Shown here one piece after another: positions 42,394 to 50,300 of a stretch of DNA of 64,000 nucleotides; position 1 is the first letter of the stretch, and each line of letters starts with the position of its first letter. Source of the stretch: an uncultured Clostridium sp. (lineage in GTDB: Bacteria > Bacillota > Clostridia > Clostridiales > Clostridiaceae); contig NZ_CAMQZG010000017.1 of assembly GCF_947039605.1 (NCBI RefSeq), positions 1 to 64,000 on the forward strand. Direction: 5' to 3'. The position numbers and the translations under genes are program-made. Below the pieces are notes generated by a model, which saw nothing but the letters and a program-made list of their open reading frames with translations, did no database searches and was not told the origin of the DNA.

Positions 42394-42669
42394 TTGGTTA
42401 TTAAAGTTCATTATAATGCTGTTAAGCATTTGCAAAAGATGATTGATAATGATGATACTAAATCTAAGGTTATAAGAATTAAAAGTAATGGTTCTTCATG
42501 AGGAGGCATCAATTGGGATATTGTTCTGGATGAACAAAAAGATAATGATGTAGCAGTTACAGATAAAGGTTTTACAATTGTTGTAGAAGAAAGTTTAGCA
42601 AAGCTTTTTTCAGTTGCTACAATTGATTATAGAAAAACATTTGCTGGTTACAAATTTGTGATTAAGTAA
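42394..42669 (+). CDS. HesB/IscA-like selenoprotein 2 (UGA read as selenocysteine)
   Basis: TTG 42394 is five bases after GGAGGTGA. The frame reads MVIKVHYNAVKHLQKMIDND and meets TGA at codon 36 (42499-42501) in the motif G-S-S-U-G-G. It then runs on for 55 codons (NWDIVLDEQKDNDVAVTDKG, ending AGYKFVIK) to TAA at 42667-42669. The 91-residue product is a clear paralogue of selenoprotein 1: the IVLDE, TD-x-GF and final GY segments align and the two TGA codons coincide. A hairpin with the same GTTCTGGATGAAC core lies 19 bases after the TGA. A separate upstream region (42297-42393) suggests independent expression. Confidence 0.88.
42502..42540 (+). promoter_or_regulatory. Bacterial SECIS element of selenoprotein 2
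   Basis: The apical stem TTGTTC (42521-42526) with GAACAA (42532-42537) has loop UGGAU (42527-42531), identical in loop and inner stem to that of selenoprotein 1. It lies 19-36 bases after the UGA. Confidence 0.75.
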
Positions 42670-42680
42670 ATTAATTTTCA

Positions 42681-42716
42681 AAAAATAGTCTGAGCCCAAA
42701 GGCTCAGACTATTTTT
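42681..42716. terminator. Bidirectional terminator after the selenoproteins
   Basis: AAAAATAGTCTGAGCC-CAAA-GGCTCAGACTATTTTT. Confidence 0.85.
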
Positions 42717-42731
42717 GATTTTTATAGTATT

Positions 42732-43775
42732 TTATATCATAGTAGAAACCATAGATACTATAAATATTATAACACCTATAATAAACGGTATATTTACTAC
42801 TTTTTCATTCTTAATTTCTTCCCTAGAATATCCATACTCTCTTACTGTATCTATACCAAAACTTGCATCCATTCTGCTATCAATATCTTCAAGTCTTGCA
42901 TATTCACCTGCTGGTGCATAGGATTCTATACCTGCTCTAACTCTTTTAACTCTAGAATTTTCTAATACTCTTATAAGTGCTCTTATAATAAAGAAACCTA
43001 CAAGTGAAATTGCCCCATAAAAGACTCCAACTGCAATTCTCTCTCCCATACCTATAGAATGTAACATACTCATAGCCTCTTCTGGATCAATTACCCCTGA
43101 CTCCCCTGCTGCCTTTTGCACTACTGCCATTCCTCTTTGTAATAAAAGCTGTGATGTATTAATAGTAAAATGAGCTATCATAGTAACAAATATACTATTC
43201 GCAGCTCTTACCATATATCCAAAAATCATCCCCATTACAAAAGCATATAAGAATTGATGTGGATTCATATGAATTATTCCAAATACAAGTCCAGACATTA
43301 CTGCTGCAATATGTTTATTTTTAAAATCATATCCTGATAAAATAATACCTCTCATTGTAATCTCTTCACTAATTGAAGGTGTAACACCAATCATAATTAT
43401 CATAATCCAAAGTGGTGTACTATTTAAATCGCTCATCATTCCTGCAACATCATTTGTAAAAAAGAATGATGCTATATAAGCAAAAAATGCCATAACAGGT
43501 TGTGCAATAAATCCTATTATAATAGCTATACATATATCCTTAATTCCTATTCTATTAAGTTTAAAAACTCTTTTAAATTTCTGTCTTGTAACTAGTACAT
43601 ATCCAATTGCCGGAAGTATAAACATTATTATGTGTGTTAATATTAACCTTGCTGGATATGACATTGTAGCTGGTATCATTGGTCCTATTAGTACTCCACC
43701 TATCTTTGGCCAAATCATTATAAAAAGAAAGAATAAACTTGCTCTTAAAATTGGTCCTTTTTTTATTTTCATCAT
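42732..43775 (-). CDS. CPBP-family intramembrane metalloprotease
   Basis: The 347-residue membrane protein has about eight spans and the CPBP (Abi) motifs SEEITMRGIILSGYDF (EE-x-x-x-R), GLVFGIIHMNPHQFLYAF and MIAHFTINTSQ. This is the glutamate/histidine site of the family that includes type II CAAX prenyl proteases and bacteriocin self-immunity proteins. A charged stretch of about 60 residues precedes the last span. The substrate is unknown. GGGGGATAA precedes the ATG. Confidence 0.85.
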   Translation of the reverse strand: MMKIKKGPILRASLFFLFIMIWPKIGGVLIGPMIPATMSYPARLILTHIIMFILPAIGYVLVTRQKFKRVFKLNRIGIKDICIAIIIGFIAQPVMAFFAYIASFFFTNDVAGMMSDLNSTPLWIMIIMIGVTPSISEEITMRGIILSGYDFKNKHIAAVMSGLVFGIIHMNPHQFLYAFVMGMIFGYMVRAANSIFVTMIAHFTINTSQLLLQRGMAVVQKAAGESGVIDPEEAMSMLHSIGMGERIAVGVFYGAISLVGFFIIRALIRVLENSRVKRVRAGIESYAPAGEYARLEDIDSRMDASFGIDTVREYGYSREEIKNEKVVNIPFIIGVIIFIVSMVSTMI

Positions 43776-43966
43776 TTAATTATCCCCCTAAATCAAATTT
43801 TGATTATATTCTATTTATATTTTACCTAATACTATTTTATATCTTAAAAACATTTTATTAAACTATTAGAAATTTTTTTATTTAAAAATTATCTTACATA
43901 ATAAAAAATTTTTTATTTTTTCTAAAATAACGTATATATATTTCAAAATTGGTGATACTTATTAAT

Positions 43967-44064
43967 GAGGCAATAAGCTTCAATCTTATAATAGCCTCTC
44001 CCCCATTTTATTTTTATAGCAATCTTCTAAGGGAAACCTCTTCCCCGGAGATTGCTCTTTTATT
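43967..44064 (+). ncRNA. Candidate C-rich small RNA
   Basis: In a 345-bp gap, on the + strand, a first hairpin (GAGGC/GCCTC at 43967-43971 and 43994-43998, ATAAG/CTTAT inside) is followed by an unpaired TCTCCCCCA. A second hairpin (AGCAATCT 44018-44025 with AGATTGCT 44049-44056, C-rich loop with TTCCCCGG) is followed by CTTTTATTTG. Two stems, a single-stranded CCCCC motif and a terminator is the layout of Gram-positive C-rich sRNAs that pair with Shine-Dalgarno sequences. I see no clear promoter and no family match. Confidence 0.3.
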
Positions 44065-44085
44065 TGTATTTCATTATCCTATTAT

Positions 44086-44118
44086 AATGGCTCTAAGCAA
44101 TGCTTAGAGCCATTTTTA
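44086..44118. terminator. Terminator after cinA
   Basis: ATGGCTCTAAGCA and TGCTTAGAGCCAT form a near-perfect palindrome just past the cinA stop. Confidence 0.7.
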
Positions 44119-44120
44119 CA

Positions 44121-45407
44121 TTATTTTATTTCTCTTCTAATCCAATCAATAGCTTCTAAAACACTTCTTCGTCTAACTCTTTCTCTATCTCCAAAAAAGT
44201 TAAATTTCTTAACCTTAGTTTCACCATTTACACAAAGACCTACATATACAAGTCCCACAGGCTTCTCTTCTGTTCCACCTCCTGGCCCTGCAATCCCAGT
44301 AGTTGAGACTCCTATATTAGTTCTAGCCTCTCTAGCAATCCCCTGTGCCATCTCTCTCGCAGTTTCTTCACTAACAGCCCCAAACTTATCTAAAGTTTCT
44401 TTTTTAACTCCAAGTCTTTTCATCTTAGCTTCATTACTATAAGTAATAGCTCCCTCCATGAAAATCTCTGAAATTCCTGGATAATTTATAAGAGTTCCAG
44501 CAAGAAGTCCTCCTGTACAAGATTCTGCTGTGCTTATAGTAAGATTTTTCTCAACTAAAAGTTTTGCAGTAACATCCTCTATACAAGTTTCACCCTCACC
44601 ATAAACATTATCGCCAAGAATTTTTTTAATTTCATTTGCAACTGGTTCAATAATTGCATCACACTCTGCTTCATCTTTCCCCTTAGCAGTGACTCTTAAA
44701 AGACAATCCACTTCTTTTGCGTAAGGTGCAATAGTTGGATTGGTTTGCCCATCTATAAGGTGCTTAACCTGTCTTTCCATCTCTGATTCACCAACACCAA
44801 AAACTCTTAAAACTCTTGATTTAAGCATTGAATCAGTTTTTTTAAGTAAAAATGGTTTAACAAGATTATCAAACATTGGTTTCATCTCTCTTGGTGGTCC
44901 TGGAAGTACAACTATAAATTTTTTTTCTATATCTGCATCCTCTTCACCAACTATAAAACGCCTAGTATCTCCACTAATTATTGCTCCTGGTGCTGTCCCA
45001 TTAGGGTTCTCTAAAACAATTGCATCCTCTGGAAAATAAACCTGCTTCATATTTGAATCTGAAATATTATTTTCTCTTCCGCTTTTTTTGAAATATCCTT
45101 TTAAAGCTTCTAAAGATGGTTCATGTAAAATAAGTTCCTTACCAAAATACTTACAAGCTAGTTCTTTACTTAAATCATCATCTGTTGGTCCAAGTCCACC
45201 TGTTGTAATAATCATATCGCAAGTTGCAAAAGCTCTATCGAACTCTTCCATAACTCTATCCTCATTATCTCCTACAACTGCTTGATGATAGACCTCTACC
45301 CCAATAGCTGCAAGTTCTTGTGAAAGATACTGTGCATTGGTATTCACAATATCTCCAAGTAAAATTTCTGTTCCTATGGCTAAAATTTCTGCCTTCATTT
45401 GTTTCAC
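44121..45407 (-). CDS. cinA: CinA-like protein (competence/damage-inducible protein A)
   Basis: The 428-residue protein has an N-terminal MoCF-binding-type domain (residues 4-170; AEILAIGTEILLGDIVNTNA; MIITTGGLGPTDDD). Its C-terminal CinA domain (about 260-420; LTISTAESCTGGLLAGTLIN; GVSTTGIAGPGGGTEEKPVG) has the nicotinamide-nucleotide amidase Ser-Cys-Thr-Gly-Gly site. This bifunctional form recycles pyridine nucleotides by ADP-ribose pyrophosphatase and NMN deamidase activities. AGAGGTGAAAC precedes the ATG. Confidence 0.92.
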   Translation of the reverse strand: MKQMKAEILAIGTEILLGDIVNTNAQYLSQELAAIGVEVYHQAVVGDNEDRVMEEFDRAFATCDMIITTGGLGPTDDDLSKELACKYFGKELILHEPSLEALKGYFKKSGRENNISDSNMKQVYFPEDAIVLENPNGTAPGAIISGDTRRFIVGEEDADIEKKFIVVLPGPPREMKPMFDNLVKPFLLKKTDSMLKSRVLRVFGVGESEMERQVKHLIDGQTNPTIAPYAKEVDCLLRVTAKGKDEAECDAIIEPVANEIKKILGDNVYGEGETCIEDVTAKLLVEKNLTISTAESCTGGLLAGTLINYPGISEIFMEGAITYSNEAKMKRLGVKKETLDKFGAVSEETAREMAQGIAREARTNIGVSTTGIAGPGGGTEEKPVGLVYVGLCVNGETKVKKFNFFGDRERVRRRSVLEAIDWIRREIK

Positions 45408-45516
45408 CTCTACCTTTATTTATTTATGGATTATTTTACCTAAAACTTATCCACAACAATTTTTATAATCTTCTAAATTTTCTTTCCTAACTTAATTTAC
45501 CCATATTTATACACAA

Positions 45517-45556
45517 AAAACAAGAGCCATATAAAATTATATGACTCTTGATATAT
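45517..45556 (-). terminator. Terminator of the poly-His small gene
   Basis: On the minus strand CAAGAG-TCATATAA...TTATATGG-CTCTTG is followed by TTTTTTG. Confidence 0.75.
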
Positions 45557-45569
45557 TTTAAATTCAAAT

Positions 45570-45782
45570 TTATAAGAAATGATGGTGATGATGCTCTTTC
45601 TTTTTATCTTCTTTAAGCTTTTCTTTCTCTTCCTCTGCTTCTCTTAAATCAGTAACTTCAGATCTACTTTCTATATCATCATCAAGATGAAGTTCTTCTT
45701 CATATAATTGTTCATTTCTTTCTTTTAAATCTTCTTTTATTTCTATATCAGTCATTTCTTCTACTTTTTCTTCAATTTTCAT
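45570..45782 (-). CDS. Small highly charged protein with poly-His tail
   Basis: The 70-residue product is almost entirely Glu, Lys, Asp and Arg (MKIEEKVEEMTDIEIKEDLK; REAEEEKEKLKEDKKKE) and ends HHHHHFL. It is probably helical or disordered. A C-terminal five-His run is unusual in a native protein and could bind nickel, zinc or another metal. AGGAGTTTTAATT precedes the ATG and its own terminator follows. No family recognised. Confidence 0.6.
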   Translation of the reverse strand: MKIEEKVEEMTDIEIKEDLKERNEQLYEEELHLDDDIESRSEVTDLREAEEEKEKLKEDKKKEHHHHHFL

Positions 45783-45889
45783 AATTAAAACTCCTTCAAA
45801 TTTTTATCATTTGTTCCACACAAAATGTCTTTATAGCTATATTTTACCACCAATTTAGTTGATATTGTAATTTAAAATTCCCTAAAAAT

Positions 45890-45931
45890 CTATATTGGTA
45901 ATTTAAATGTATCAAAATTACCAATTTTAAA
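45890..45931. repeat. Inverted repeat in the gap before the EamA gene
   Basis: TTGGTAATTT and AAATTACCAA arms flank about 11 bases. It is an operator or hairpin candidate in the 345-bp gap between divergent genes. Confidence 0.3.
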
Positions 45932-46024
45932 AATTGAATATTAAAAATCACCTATATTTATATTATTAAAATTAGGTATTTAATTGAAATTTTAAAATAA
46001 ATATCTATTTAAAGTATCATTTTT

Positions 46025-46072
46025 ATGTTTTTAACTGTAAAATTATTTTCTAATAATTTTACATAAAAACAT
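46025..46072. repeat. Long 21-bp hairpin upstream of the EamA gene
   Basis: ATGTTTTTA pairs with TAAAAACAT (46025-46033 with 46064-46072) and TGTAAAATTATT pairs with AATAATTTTACA (46036-46047 with 46052-46063). The loop has four bases and one arm has a two-base bulge. It ends 56 bp before the EamA start codon. It could be an attenuator, an operator or a small repeat-element remnant. Confidence 0.4.
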
Positions 46073-46128
46073 ATTTTTGTATTACAATAATATAGTAACT
46101 TATAACTTAATTATTATGGGGTGACTAA

Positions 46129-46998
46129 ATGTCTAATTCAAATAAACTTCGTGGTATCTTATTTATGATACTTGCAAGTTCAGCATTTGCGACAATGAAT
46201 CTTTTTGCAAAGCTTGCCACTGGAGTAAATCCATATCAAAAAACATTTATATCAAACTTAGTAGCAACAATTATTGTTTCAATAATTATCATAAAAAGAA
46301 AAGAATCATTTATAGGAAAAAAAGAAAATCGAAAATTTCTTTTAACTAGAGGTATCATGGGAACCATTGCACTTATAACAAACTATGCATCCCTGCAATA
46401 TCTAATACTTCCTAATGCAACTATTCTTTCAAAACTTGCACCCTTCTTTACTATAATTTTCTCATTTATACTTTTAAAAGAAAAAATCACAAAAGTACAG
46501 ATAGGTATTTTAATAGCTGCTTTTGCCGGAAGTTTATTTGTAGTAAAACCAAGCTTTAATGCAAGTGTAATTCCATCACTAATCGCTGTATTATCAGCCT
46601 GTGTATCTGGAATTGCCTATACTATGATTAGAAGAATTGGAAGTAGTGAAAGTTTTTGGACTGTAATATTATCATTTACAGGAATAGCTACAATTGTTAC
46701 TTCATTTAGCATATTTTTTGACAATACAAATTTAGTAGGAATAAACCTTTTATTCCTTGTACTATCTGGTGTTTCATTTACACTAGGTCAAATATTCTTA
46801 ACTCTTGCATATAGAAATGCTCCAGCATCTGAAATCTCAGTATATGATTTCTTTGGACTTATTCTTGCAGCAGTTTATGGATTTGTATTCTTAAAGGAAA
46901 TGCCAGATACAACATCTTGGATTGGATACTTTATAATAGTTCTTGTTTCAATAACTAATATATCCTATTCAAAAAGATTAAATAAAAAACAAATTTAA
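46129..46998 (+). CDS. EamA-family (DMT) transporter
   Basis: The 289-residue protein has ten hydrophobic spans in two EamA halves (LRGILFMILASSAFATMNLF; FFTIIFSFILLKEKITKVQI; IAVLSACVSGIAYTMIRRIG; ILAAVYGFVFLKEMPDTTSW). It is a drug/metabolite transporter with unknown substrate. GGGGTGACTAA precedes the ATG. Confidence 0.88.
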   Translation: MSNSNKLRGILFMILASSAFATMNLFAKLATGVNPYQKTFISNLVATIIVSIIIIKRKESFIGKKENRKFLLTRGIMGTIALITNYASLQYLILPNATILSKLAPFFTIIFSFILLKEKITKVQIGILIAAFAGSLFVVKPSFNASVIPSLIAVLSACVSGIAYTMIRRIGSSESFWTVILSFTGIATIVTSFSIFFDNTNLVGINLLFLVLSGVSFTLGQIFLTLAYRNAPASEISVYDFFGLILAAVYGFVFLKEMPDTTSWIGYFIIVLVSITNISYSKRLNKKQI

Positions 46999-47001
46999 CA
47001 A

Positions 47002-47053
47002 AAATTTAAGGGGTATATCAAAATTCAGTATTTTGATACACCCCTTAAATTTT
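47002..47053. terminator. Bidirectional terminator between the EamA gene and manA
   Basis: AAATTTAAGGGGT...ACCCCTTAAATTT with inner TATCAAAA/TTTTGATA pairing. Confidence 0.85.
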
Positions 47054-47093
47054 CTTTATAATTATAATATCTAATAACATTCTTCTATCATTT

Positions 47094-48026
47094 TTAAACA
47101 TAACTTTTAAGTAATTTTAACTTTCCACTTATCTTATACATGCCAAGACAAGCTGGTATAAGTATACTATCACCCTTTTCCACAAGAGTTATATTTTTAT
47201 TTTCATCTTCTATCTTTCCATTCCCATCAACACATGTAAAAATGAAAAATCTATTTTCATCACTAGCTTCTTTAATTTCTGAAATTACTGAATATTTCTC
47301 TATTGTGAAATACTCACTTGCACATAATCCTATCTTCTCAAAACCACTATCTTTTTCTATAACCTTTCCAGCAATATTTTTTGCATCAAGTGAAAAATTA
47401 ATTACATCAAGAGCTTTCTTTATATGAAGTGCTCTCCCTCTATGGTAATCATAAATTCTATATGTTATATCACTACTTTGTTGTATCTCAGCAATTATAA
47501 CGCCCTCTCCAATAGCATGTACAAGTCCACTTTTAATCAGAAAACAATCTCCTCTTTCAACTTCAATAACATTTAAATATTCCTCAGTTCTATCATTTTT
47601 AATAGCTTCTCCAAATTTTTTCTTATCACAATCCTTAGTTCCAATTACAAGTTTTGCACCTTTTTTTGCATCCACAACATACCAAAATTCTGTTTTTCCA
47701 CTTGAATTTTCAACCTGTTTGGCATACTCATCATTTGGGTGAACTTGTATAGATAGTTTATCACTTGAATTTATAAGCTTAATCAAAAGTGGAAATTCTT
47801 TCTTTATATCCTTACCAAGAATCCTACTTCCACATAAATTAATTATTTCTTCAAATGATTTCCCTTTAAACTCACCATTTGAAACAACACTCATACCATT
47901 TTTATGACATGCAACATCCCAACTCTCCCCAATTTTATCCTCTGGTAGATTATCTCTAAAAGCTTCAAAATCTCTACCACCCCAAACCTTCTCAAAATAT
48001 AAATTTTCAAACTTTATTGGATACAT
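47094..48026 (-). CDS. manA: Mannose-6-phosphate isomerase, class I
   Basis: The 310-residue cupin-fold enzyme has PIKFENLYFEKVWGGRDFEA at the start, the metal-site motif LIKLINSSDKLSIQVHPNDE, and FWYVVDAKKGAKLVIGTK. HAIGEGVIIAEIQQSSDITY and RIYDYHR follow. It interconverts mannose-6-phosphate and fructose-6-phosphate, delivering PTS-imported mannose to glycolysis. It is the last gene of the man operon, 24 bp after the DUF956 gene. Confidence 0.92.
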   Translation of the reverse strand: MYPIKFENLYFEKVWGGRDFEAFRDNLPEDKIGESWDVACHKNGMSVVSNGEFKGKSFEEIINLCGSRILGKDIKKEFPLLIKLINSSDKLSIQVHPNDEYAKQVENSSGKTEFWYVVDAKKGAKLVIGTKDCDKKKFGEAIKNDRTEEYLNVIEVERGDCFLIKSGLVHAIGEGVIIAEIQQSSDITYRIYDYHRGRALHIKKALDVINFSLDAKNIAGKVIEKDSGFEKIGLCASEYFTIEKYSVISEIKEASDENRFFIFTCVDGNGKIEDENKNITLVEKGDSILIPACLGMYKISGKLKLLKSYV

Positions 48027-48050
48027 AAAAAATTCCTCCCTACATTTTTA

Positions 48051-48434
48051 CTATAATCTTATTTTTTTTACAAATATATTCTTTAACCCTCTACCTAGAA
48101 CCTGTAAAAAAGTTAATGATTTAACTATATTATTAGCACCCACGTACTCTCTCATTGTACGAAGCACTTTCTTAGTTTCTTTTGAAGCAAAAATATATGT
48201 ACCATGTCTCTTTGTTTTTACAGCATAACGAGGAATCCATTTCCCCTTAAAAAGTACTGATACTATAACGCACTCTACCTCATCCCATGGAATTTGAATA
48301 TACTTCTTATAATCACGTGTATTATAAAACTCGAACCCTTTATCACCAACTAATATATCACCATAATTTGATGTACCTGCAAATGATGTTCCTTTTACAC
48401 TTATATCTACCCTTGAATTAATTGATTCAACCAT
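48051..48434 (-). CDS. manO: DUF956-family protein of the mannose PTS operon
   Basis: The 127-residue protein contains VDISVKGTSFAGTSNYGDIL, FYNTRDYKKYIQIPWDEVEC and KGKWIPRYAVKTKRHGTYIF, typical of DUF956. Members are nearly always encoded next to mannose-family PTS genes and are thought to modulate them. AAAAGGGGTAA precedes the ATG. A hairpin lies between it and the IID gene. Confidence 0.82.
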   Translation of the reverse strand: MVESINSRVDISVKGTSFAGTSNYGDILVGDKGFEFYNTRDYKKYIQIPWDEVECVIVSVLFKGKWIPRYAVKTKRHGTYIFASKETKKVLRTMREYVGANNIVKSLTFLQVLGRGLKNIFVKKIRL

Positions 48435-48467
48435 TTTTATTACCCCTTTTCAAACTAAATTTTTTAA

Positions 48468-48508
48468 TAAAAGTCTAGGCTAAATAAAGTTTAACCTAGA
48501 CTTTTATG
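48468..48508 (-). terminator. Intra-operon hairpin between IID and DUF956 genes
   Basis: AAAAGTCTAGG pairs with CCTAGACTTTT, followed by ATTAAAAAATTT on the minus strand. It could cause partial termination and lower expression of DUF956 and manA. Confidence 0.6.
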
Positions 48509-48512
48509 AATA

Positions 48513-49436
48513 TTACATTAATCCAATTAAATGGAATCCAATACCTGCTACAAATAGAACAAGTATTAATATAATTGGAGATACTTTCTTTCTTAAGAAC
48601 CACATACAAAGAAGTGTTAATAATAATCCTGCAAGTCCAGGAATTAATGAATCTAAGTTAGCTTGTAATGTAGTAACTTTAGTTGCAGTTAATGATAAGC
48701 CTGAAGCATGTTGAATCATAGCTTCTTTAATACCATTTGCTCCTGCTGGAAGGTTAGCCCAATCAATATAAGCACCTTTACTTAAAGGAATATGTGCTAC
48801 TATAGGTGTAAATTTAATTGAAACCCATCTATTAACTAATGCTCCTAAAATGAACATACCAAGTATAGATGCACCCTTTGTAATATCTTGTAGTAAATTA
48901 CCAGATATATCTTCTGTAATACGAGAACCAGCTTTATAACCAAATTCTTGTGTATACCATGTAAATGCCATTCTGATAGCATTCCAACCAACAAAGAAAA
49001 TAATTGGTCCCATTATACTACCTGCTAAAGCAAGAGAAGCTCCTAAAGCTCCAAGTATAGGTCTAAGAGTGAACCAGAATACAGGGTCTCCAATACCTGC
49101 TAGAGGTCCCATCATACCAACTTTAACCCCTTGAATAGCTATATCATCAACATCAGCACCATTCGCACGATCTTCTTCTAATGCGAGTGTTACTCCTATA
49201 ATAGGAGATGCTATATATGGGTGAGTATTAAAGAATTCTAAGTGACGAGTTAGAGCCGCAGCTCTGTCTTCTTTTGTTTTATATAATTTTTTAATAGCTG
49301 GTATCATTGTAAATGCCCAACCACCATTCTGCATTCTTTCATAATTCCAAGAACCTTGAATAAAAGTCGAACGCCACCAAATAGCAAGACGATCTCTTTT
49401 TGTTAATTTTAATTTCTTTTCATTTTGTACTTCCAT
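48513..49436 (-). CDS. manZ: PTS mannose-family transporter subunit IID
   Basis: The 307-residue protein has the IID signature. The N-terminus includes FIQGSWNYERMQNGGWAFTM and LTRHLEFFNTHPYIASPIIG. GVKVGMMGPLAGIGDPVFWF follows, with C-terminal spans. With IIC it forms the membrane channel for mannose-type sugars. Third gene of the operon, 18 bp after IIC. Confidence 0.93.
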   Translation of the reverse strand: MEVQNEKKLKLTKRDRLAIWWRSTFIQGSWNYERMQNGGWAFTMIPAIKKLYKTKEDRAAALTRHLEFFNTHPYIASPIIGVTLALEEDRANGADVDDIAIQGVKVGMMGPLAGIGDPVFWFTLRPILGALGASLALAGSIMGPIIFFVGWNAIRMAFTWYTQEFGYKAGSRITEDISGNLLQDITKGASILGMFILGALVNRWVSIKFTPIVAHIPLSKGAYIDWANLPAGANGIKEAMIQHASGLSLTATKVTTLQANLDSLIPGLAGLLLTLLCMWFLRKKVSPIILILVLFVAGIGFHLIGLM

Positions 49437-49454
49437 TTTAAACTTACCTCCTTT

Positions 49455-50261
49455 TTAGTAGTTATCAATAATATCCCCTACTGGATCCCCAGTATTTGAG
49501 CTACTTCCACCACCTGAGCCACCGCTTTTACTAAGTGCTAAGTAGATAAGAGCCATAGCTACACCGATAGCTCCTAAACCGATAAGAGTAATTTGTGAAA
49601 TAGTTGCTAGAACAAATCCAATTGCAAAGAATGGCCAAACTTCTTTTGTTGCCATCATATTAATTACCATTGCATAACCAACAGCTACTACCATACCACC
49701 ACCAACTGCTAATCCTGCAACTAGCCATTGTGGCATTAATGTAAGTAACTCACGTATAGGTTCTGCACCAATTATTAAAATTAAACCTGCTGGAATTGCT
49801 ATACGAAGTCCTTGCAGACAAATTGCTATAATATGCCACATTTCTACCATTTTAATATTTCCTTCTTTTGCAGCCGCATCCATTAAATGTACAAATGCTG
49901 TTGCTATAGTACGAACAATAATTGTTAATAATAATCCTGCAACTGCTAAAGGAATCGCGATTGCAATCGCTGAAGTAACCCCTTCTTTTCCAGCTCCACC
50001 TAAAACTAAAATAAGTGCTGATGCAACAGATGCTAGAGCTGCATCCGGAGCCACTGCTGCTCCTATATTTGCCCAACCTAAGGCAATCATTTGGAGTGTA
50101 CCTCCTAGAATTAAACAAGGTACTAAATTACCTGTAACTAATCCAATTAATGTACAAGCAACTAGCGGTTGTTGAAATTCAAATTCATCTAAAATACCTT
50201 CTACTCCTGCTAAAAACGCTATAATAAGAATTAAGATTACCTGAATAATATTTAAAGTCAT
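49455..50261 (-). CDS. manY: PTS mannose/sorbose-family transporter subunit IIC
   Basis: The 268-residue membrane protein has the IIC signature: GVEGILDEFEFQQPLVACTL, GLVTGNLVPCLILGGTLQMI and GWANIGAAVAPDAALASVAS. The C-terminus ends in a Gly/Ser-rich tail (SKSGGSGGGSSSNTGDPVGD). It contributes the sugar path of the phosphotransferase system. AAAGGAGGTC precedes the ATG. Confidence 0.93.
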   Translation of the reverse strand: MTLNIIQVILILIIAFLAGVEGILDEFEFQQPLVACTLIGLVTGNLVPCLILGGTLQMIALGWANIGAAVAPDAALASVASALILVLGGAGKEGVTSAIAIAIPLAVAGLLLTIIVRTIATAFVHLMDAAAKEGNIKMVEMWHIIAICLQGLRIAIPAGLILIIGAEPIRELLTLMPQWLVAGLAVGGGMVVAVGYAMVINMMATKEVWPFFAIGFVLATISQITLIGLGAIGVAMALIYLALSKSGGSGGGSSSNTGDPVGDIIDNY

Positions 50262-50300
50262 CCTATTTGACCTCCTTTAAGATTAAAGTATAATTTCTAT

